DNA of 64,000 nucleotides. It comes from Bemisia tabaci (taxonomy: Eukaryota; Arthropoda; Insecta; Hemiptera; Aleyrodidae). This document shows, in pieces, positions 58,327-64,000 of the stretch (position 1 is its first letter; each line of letters starts with the position of its first letter). Both the position numbers and the translations under genes were made by a program. The stretch spans positions 70,035,345 through 70,099,344 of the forward strand of contig NC_092794.1 in assembly GCF_918797505.1 (NCBI RefSeq), in the 5' to 3' direction. The notes beneath the pieces are model-generated. The model was not told the origin of the DNA and searched no databases. It saw only the letters and a list, made by a program, of their open reading frames with translations.

Positions 58327-58663
58327 CGCAGGTTGTTTTTCCCGATCAAAGGAGTCGGGTCTTATTAGAAATTAGTCGGAAGACAAACGTATTGCGCAAG
58401 CTGGACTCCTCCGGATGAACCATCTCTGATATCCCCGGCTTCGGCCGACTTTCACTTTCCGAACCTGAAATCCCCCCTCCCCCCTTCGGCTCCGGTCTGG
58501 CTCTTGTCAAACAACCTCCTTCTTCAATTTCAGATCGCCCGCGCCCAATGACCGACAGCGGACAGCCCTGCCTTGTTCTCTGAAATTCGGCTCGGCCGCG
58601 CACTTTTGTCCTGTGCATATGATAAAGTTATTGATATAATTTGATGTATCCGAGACGCCATCA
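58327..58663. other. Gene-free stretch
   Basis: A moderately GC-rich block with several TCCCCC and CCGGCTTCGG words. Open frames here have no recognisable similarity. Confidence 0.4.
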
Positions 58664-58912
58664 GCCGTGCCGAGGAAAAACGTCCTATGGACCTTCAGGC
58701 GTTGCCAAATTTTCTTTTATAAAATGCAAATTTCCTGGTAAAGTCATGAATATTTTCCTCCCAATTTTTCAGATAATTTAGCACCCAACTTTACCTAAAT
58801 ATTCTGAAAATATGATGGAAAAGTATCCATAACTTTCCTAAAAAATAAACATTTTATCAAAGGAAATTTGGCAACTCTCGAATGTTCTTACGGTGTTCTT
58901 CCTCAGCACGGC
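58664..58912. mobile_element. CTGCCGTGCTAAGG family MITE, both ends present
   Basis: Left GCCGTGCCGAGGAAAAACGT and right TTCTTCCTCAGCACGGC pair; GGCGTTGCCAAATTTTCTTT is mirrored by AAAGGAAATTTGGCAACTCT. The AT-rich centre also pairs in part. Confidence 0.8.
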
Positions 58913-59289
58913 GACCATGCTCACCGACCGAATGGACTCACGTAAACGCGTGCAGTTGGACACTTGCATGCACCGCTCTTGATCTTGTGAACCTGGTTCC
59001 CATCGCACAGGTGTACAGAGCTAACCAGAGTTGCGGTTTTCACGGAAAATAAAATCTTGAAATTTAAGTGAAACGTTTCATGGAATTTCGGAAAAACATT
59101 AAAGATGTTGAAAAATATTTTTAAGTGCAAAATCAAATGAAAGGGAAATGGTTTTTACTTTTTGGTGTTTTTAGTGCGTGTTTCATATCCAGCCCCTGAA
59201 AATATGTTTCATGATATTTGTCATATTTTTCACAACTTTGTGAAATTCCCTGTGTGATTTTCAGATATTAAATGCATAGTAATTTAGAA

Positions 59290-59556
59290 CATATCGATGG
59301 TGTAGGTCGGCAATCACATACCTCAGTTTGCGACGTCGCAGACTTTCTGTCATATACTTTATTTTTTAAACGGAAAACTACTCAACGGCAATCTTTTAAA
59401 ACTGTCGCGATTTTTCTTCTCTGTGCGTAGAAAATTCTGCAAAAACTTCAAGGAATGATGTCAATTTGCTCTCCTAAAAAAATAACACACCGGAGGAGAT
59501 TTTCAGAACCGCAAACGAGATATGTGATTGCGGACTTACGCCGCGCCGTCGATATT
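59290..59556. mobile_element. Foldback MITE, family A, copy 6
   Basis: The left end ATATCGATGG and right end CCGTCGATAT mirror each other; TCAGTTTGCGACGTCGCAGA and ACCGCAAACGAGATATGTGA are the shared inner blocks. Confidence 0.7.
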
Positions 59557-59858
59557 GCCCTGGGTGCAGAATTTCCCGTTCATTTTTATCAGACTTGAGG
59601 AGCTTGATATAATGCTACTTTTACCAAGTGTGCGTTGAGTTAAGTGCTGCAATCACACTTGCATCGGTCGGAGCACTTGCACTACCGGTTTTGATGCTCC
59701 TCTCGTGCGGTTTGAAGCAATTGAAGCTTACGTTCAGTCAAACTTCCTTGAGTAACCAAATCGCAGCCTGGTGACAAAATCCACCCTCTCTTTGAATAGA
59801 CACCGCAGAGGTTGATTTTCTTCTAAACGTTCAGTCATTGTTTCGTATACTTAATGGG

Positions 59859-60563
59859 TCAGTTGTGCTGGTCACAGAATCGTGTTTTGATGCTTGATTC
59901 TTGAAGTTCAGGTAAAAATAATAAGATCTGTCCGAACAGCAAATCTTCTCTACGTTCAGTATTGACCGAGATATAGCTCTTTGAAAAGTCGGGTTTTTGA
60001 CGTCATCCACCGCGGTAGTGACACCCTTGGTTTCTTCCACCTTGCTTTCATAAGTCAGTGTGATGTACATTTTACACTGGTTACTCAACGTAAGACTCGA
60101 ATGAAAGCAAGGTGGAAGAAACCAATGGTGTCACCACCGCGGTGGATGATGTAATTTTTTTTTTTTGAGAGCTTGCGCACTCTAGGTATAGTTCATTGGC
60201 CTTAGTCGTGTAGACAAACAGCCACCGCTAAATGATGGGAAGATTACAACAACAGTAGAAACAGAAGTACAAAGGAGGAAACGAAGGAAGAAACGAAGAG
60301 AAACATCCATGCCACTCCACGGTGACAAGATCTGAGACCATCAAATCTTGCCACCGAGGCCGGGATTCGAACCCGGGACATCTAGGTCTGTGATCAGTTG
60401 CGCTAACCACTGGACCAACCGATGTCGGCGATGTAATTTTTCAAGGTGTGATATCTCGACTAATATTGAACGTAGAAAGTTGCTGTTTGGACAAATCTCA
60501 TTATTTTTAGCTGATGTACAAGAATCAAGCATTGAAACACAATTCTAGCACCAGTGCAGCTGA
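59859..60563. mobile_element. Long foldback element interrupted by a SINE
   Basis: The arms pair over more than 150 bp: TGATGCTTGATTCTTGAAGT with ACAAGAATCAAGCATTGAAA, ACAGCAAATCTTCTCTACGT with ACGTAGAAAGTTGCTGT, and GGTTTCTTCCACCTTGCTTT with AAAGCAAGGTGGAAGAAACC. One arm is split by the SINE at 60160-60429. No coding capacity. Confidence 0.85.
60160..60429 (-). mobile_element. tRNA-derived SINE with A-tail and 12-bp target duplication
   Basis: On the minus strand it begins CCGACATCGG; the A box is TGGTCCAGTGGTTAGCGC and the B box GGTTCGAATCC, with a fully paired T arm. The acceptor stem does not pair. A pyrimidine-rich body follows, ending in an A tail (T run at 60155-60166 on the plus strand). 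GATGTAATTTTT flanks it at 60148-60159 and 60430-60441, overlapping the tail. Confidence 0.85.
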
Positions 60564-60589
60564 CGCATTTGACAAGTAACTCCTTCCAG

Positions 60590-60925
60590 TGCTCCCATTC
60601 CATGTCCGTCAAAAGTTCCGAGATTCTCCTTAGATTTTTTCGAAGGTTCCGGAAAGAGCCGGAAAATGCAAAAGATCCGGAAAATGAAAAATATCCGGGA
60701 CATTTTGGGAATTTCAAAAGTTCCGGGAAAAATTGGACGTATTTCTATCAAACGAAACTATGTGTAATGAGACAAGAGCCCTGAGACCCATAAGAATATG
60801 TGCATAACAGGGCTCACGTCATAATGCAAATAGTTCCGTTTGATAGAAAATACGTCCAATTCAGGAAAACTCAAAAGTTCCGAAATTCGCTCCGGAAACG
60901 GGGGCACTGACTCTTCCATTCAGTG
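60590..60925. repeat. TTCCGG-word repeat split by a MITE
   Basis: AAAGTTCCG and GATCCGGAAAATG-type words recur on both sides of the MITE at 60735. The flavour resembles the body of the CAGTGCTGCCAT elements, but no matching termini were found. Confidence 0.5.
60735..60857. mobile_element. GGACGTATTT family MITE, AATT duplication
   Basis: GGACGTATTTCTATCAAACG and CGTTTGATAGAAAATACGTCC-like arms; AATT at 60731-60734 and 60858-60861. The interior matches the truncated copy at 56006. Confidence 0.85.
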
Positions 60926-61889
60926 ATTAAATTTATAACTTGTCTGCTCGTCCATCAGGTACATTAAATTATATCCGCGGGCTGATTTTTCTCTTTTTTA
61001 AGCACATCTCCGTCTTGTGCGTGGCAGATAAAGTGCGTGGTCGATGAAGTGCGTTTAGCGTGACAGGCGTAAGTAGCGGGGTCACTGGAATTAAAAATCG
61101 GAGGGCATCTCTCTCACACGGAATGGATGGATTTGAAGAGGCGCCTCTGAAATATTCCGCGCTTGCGATGAAAAGTAAAGGTGAAATTATTCACGGATTC
61201 ACGGAAGCAGCATCATTCATCAGCTCGTGGCATTAATCAAACTCCCATGCTCCCGCCAATGATTTCACCTTCACTCGCGGACTCGCGCGCCTTCGTAGAT
61301 TTTGTGGATTTCTTCTTGATTAAACTCTGGACCTATGTCCTTTAAATTGATTCCCTTCACTAACTAGATTTTAAGATGGAGATGCCATTCTTTACGCCCA
61401 TTTTGAATCTTCGCCTCTGGCAATTTATCAGCTTACATTCAATATTTGAGTTTGGCCGTACAAAATCTGCTCCAATAGAGAGGTATAAAACGTCATGCCT
61501 TGAAGATTTTAAATGAACTCTCGTGATTGAAAAGGAAGCCCTCCCAAAAATAGATGAATGAAACCAGGGTAAAATTATCACAAATTTGCAAGGGACGTAA
61601 GTTAGACGATTAAAAAAAGTTGTTGTTGTTGCACACCAGGGTCAGTGCGGACCCCTTATTTAAAATTTGAAATTCCAGATTAAAAAACAAGGTTCCAAGT
61701 TAACCAATCATTAAAGTAAAATTTCATTAACACCTGGGCATACGATTCAGGTAGCTAAGTACAGGACAAACATCAAATTGTAATTTTTCAGTCGTCCAGA
61801 GGGTTAAGGTCAGTCAAATTATACGGAAATAATTTTCGGTACCAAGGGAACTTTCCGAGTTTACAATTATTGGATATTTTCAGACCAGC
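60926..61889. other. Gene-free stretch
   Basis: The part at about 61080-61320 is less repetitive than its surroundings (CGGAATGGATGGATTTGAAG, AGCATCATTCATCAGC) and could hold regulatory sequence. No gene or transposon was recognised. Confidence 0.35.
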
Positions 61890-62161
61890 GAGCTGATTAT
61901 TGAAATTGTATAGACAAAGCGATAGACAAAGAAGACATAGGAGTATAGAGCGATCCTATTGGTTGTAAGCGGGTGGCTCTTATAGACTAAGAGGAGTAAA
62001 TGGCGGGCTAAACTGTCGGGTCTCTCGTGGGTTGCCCTTATTTAGTCTATTACCTACGTCCTTTGCCCATTGCAACCACCGCTTTAACCAATGGGATCCC
62101 TACATATCTCTTTTGTCTTCCTTGTCTACAGCTTTGTCTATACATTTCAATAATCGGCCGC
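61890..62161. mobile_element. MITE with GGCTGATTATTGAAATT ends, copy 2
   Basis: AGCTGATTATTGAAATTGTA and TAGACAAAGCGATAGACAAA mirror TTGTCTACAGCTTTGTCTAT and ATTTCAATAATCGGCC. It matches the copy at 57863 along its length (GAGCGATCCTATTG, GGTCTCTCGTG, TTAGTCTATTAC). Confidence 0.85.
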
Positions 62162-62442
62162 AGAAGAGAATGAATCATGGAGGTGAAAGTGCGTGGTGTG
62201 GGAGGAAATGTGCGATTCCGTGGTCGTAATCGGATCCTCTAAAAATTCTGGGAGCAACCTCGCAAATTTTCAGAACTATTCGAAAGCGAATCTGTAGACT
62301 GAGACGGAGACTGTTCGTTAATCGATCTACGTGACTGTGTTTCCAAGTGACGAGCATAAGATCACGGTAACGCGTGCAGTTGTTTCAAGTTCTCGTGGTC
62401 TCGTTCTGAAGCTGCGCTGCCATAGATGCAGAGACTGGCGTG

Positions 62443-62695
62443 CTGCCGTGCTAAGGAAGAACGTCGTATGAAACACCGTGCGTTGCCAAATTTCTTTTGG
62501 TAGCATACAAATTTTCGGGAAAATTCGTGAAGATTTGCCATCCAATTTCTCAAGGAATTTTCTTCTCGGTGTGATCTGAAGTATCAAAGAATTTCAGGTA
62601 GAAATATTCATTATTTGCCTTAAAAATTAATCTTTTAATAGGAGAAATTTGGCAACTCTCGGATGTTCATACGGCGTTTTCCCTTAGCACGGCAG
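62443..62695. mobile_element. CTGCCGTGCTAAGG family MITE, both ends present
   Basis: CTGCCGTGCTAAGGAAGAAC and GTTTTCCCTTAGCACGGCAG are near-perfect terminal repeats. GTGCGTTGCCAAATTTCTTT is mirrored by GAGAAATTTGGCAACTCTCG. Confidence 0.85.
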
Positions 62696-62989
62696 AGTGG
62701 CTCGTTGGATGTGCAGAGAAGCCCGCCCTCAACACCAACGATTCACGCTCTGGATTATGTGCGCGGAAAGGGTCATCGGCGGATCCAGACTTTTTGAACA
62801 AGGGGTGTTCGGTGGTTCGGCAATCTATCGATGTCTTACCCTTCGTGAATGAAGTGAAAAGATTGAAGAATGGTCGTGGGTATGAAGAACTTCCCGAATT
62901 CTTCTCGGAAAAAAATATTTAATCGGAAGAAACGAAGCAACGTTAGAATGCTCATACATACGGCGCGGCGTCGAACACAGGGCGGCCGG

Positions 62990-63190
62990 CGTTAAACGTG
63001 TACCAGCGCCTGCAAGACTCTAGGAATACTTCACGCATTGCGCCAAACCAGTGGTTTGGCGCAAGCTCATTTGAGCGCCTACAAGACTGCATGAATACTT
63101 CTCGCATTGCGCTAAACGCACTGCCATCGGTCAGTTAGCGTGAGACGCATATTAGCGCCTACAAGACTGAAGGAATGCTGTGGGACTGCG
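62990..63190. repeat. Three tandem GCGCCTACAAGACTGCATG monomers
   Basis: AGCGCCTGCAAGACTC, GAGCGCCTACAAGACTGC and TAGCGCCTACAAGACTGA start three units 69-79 bp apart. The first two continue with GAATACTTCACGCATTGCGC or a close variant. The first junction also has a CCAAACCAGTGGTTTGG palindrome. Confidence 0.75.
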
Positions 63191-64000
63191 TGTCATCATG
63201 CTTGACTTTCTGATCCAGTTTTTACCATAATTAAAAGGAAAACGCGTACCCTCATTGTAACGATTCAGAAACTCGGATGATATTTAATTTTTTTGGTTAG
63301 ATTAAAAGAAAATAGAACGAACGAAAATATCGCATCTAAATTTTCGACACTTTTATTTGAGATCATTTAGACGGTAGAAATGACGCAAAGACATTTATGT
63401 TCTTCCCCAGCGAGGAACATCATACTACCGTCTTCGCAACATCTACTACCTTTTACCAGGCTGTAAATTTCTGGTCTTTATATTATGATGTCTTGTTTGG
63501 ATATTTGCGAGCGAATTGACGAACGTAACTCGACCGGTCAAAAAGCTACTTTAATTGTGTTGCATAATGATGCAATTAGTCCATTTTTGGTTTATGATGC
63601 TGTCTGAGTAAATGTTGCCATACTGGGTGTCAATTTTCACGTAATTCGACATGAAACAGTCGGAATTCACCATTTGATCTCGTTTTGAAAATCTAACGGC
63701 GGGTACCGAAGGTACGAACTAATTGGAAAGAGACCAGAGAGAACAATCTCTTTTATTGAAGCAGCAGAATAATTTCCTGACCGGAAAAGGCTTGAAACCG
63801 GGGTGGATGAGCGTTGTCTGGTCTAGATCCTCGATAATGAGCGACAGATGTGGGTATCATTTAGAGAATAAAGAAAGCAGTGACGGTAAGCCTGCGTCGG
63901 AGGTAAATCTACGGTCAGTATCGGTTTGATGGCATGAGGAAGTATAGATTACACATACGTATCGATTTGGTCTCCATCAAAAATTGGAGGTGGGAGTGAA
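63191..64000. other. Right edge, nothing recognised
   Basis: Mixed AT-rich sequence. An open frame near 63723-63929 has no recognisable similarity or splice context. No repeat family from elsewhere in the window was seen. Confidence 0.4.

Noticed and set aside
60345..60428. tRNA gene on the minus strand
   Set aside because: A and B boxes and the T arm are good, but the acceptor stem does not pair and the unit has a SINE body, A tail and target duplication.

Overview
This 64 kb window is eukaryotic nuclear DNA, most likely from an insect. Genes are split by GT-AG introns, the DNA is AT-rich, and it is crowded with short foldback transposons and tRNA-derived SINEs. Protein content (an insect-type Medea/co-Smad and a CHK/ecdysteroid-kinase-like gene) points to an insect. 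The dense collection of foldback elements resembles what I recall from hemipteran, especially whitefly (Bemisia-like), genomes; that species-level suggestion is inference from memory.

Layout. (1) About 1-5.4 kb, plus strand: the last four exons of a CHK-kinase-like (EcKinase family) gene whose start lies off the left edge. (2) About 6.5-16.5 kb, minus strand: a complete six-exon gene for the pumilio-type nucleolar protein NOP9, about 603 aa; every splice phase closes. (3) About 18.2-33.4 kb, minus strand: Medea (SMAD4 orthologue, the co-Smad of TGF-beta/BMP signalling), with 12 coding exons that join in frame and a putative 2 kb 3' UTR. The short first coding exon with the ATG was not found. 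(4) About 33.4-64 kb: no convincing host gene. This is the region upstream of Medea and it is filled with repeats: a 26-bp minisatellite, hAT-like elements with 8-bp target duplications, more than a dozen families of foldback MITEs, two tRNA-headed SINEs, a chimeric tRNA-like/5S rRNA-like sequence, and a fragment of a non-LTR reverse transcriptase.

The three genes have unrelated jobs (small-molecule kinase-like enzyme, ribosome biogenesis, signal transduction) and do not form a functional cluster. NOP9 and Medea lie in tandem on the minus strand, 1.7 kb apart; the kinase gene converges on NOP9 from the left. The most instructive part is the transposon stratigraphy: paired MITEs that share one target duplication, a SINE inside a foldback element, and a foldback element bracketed by identical 77-bp direct repeats. 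I found no evidence of a new multi-gene system.
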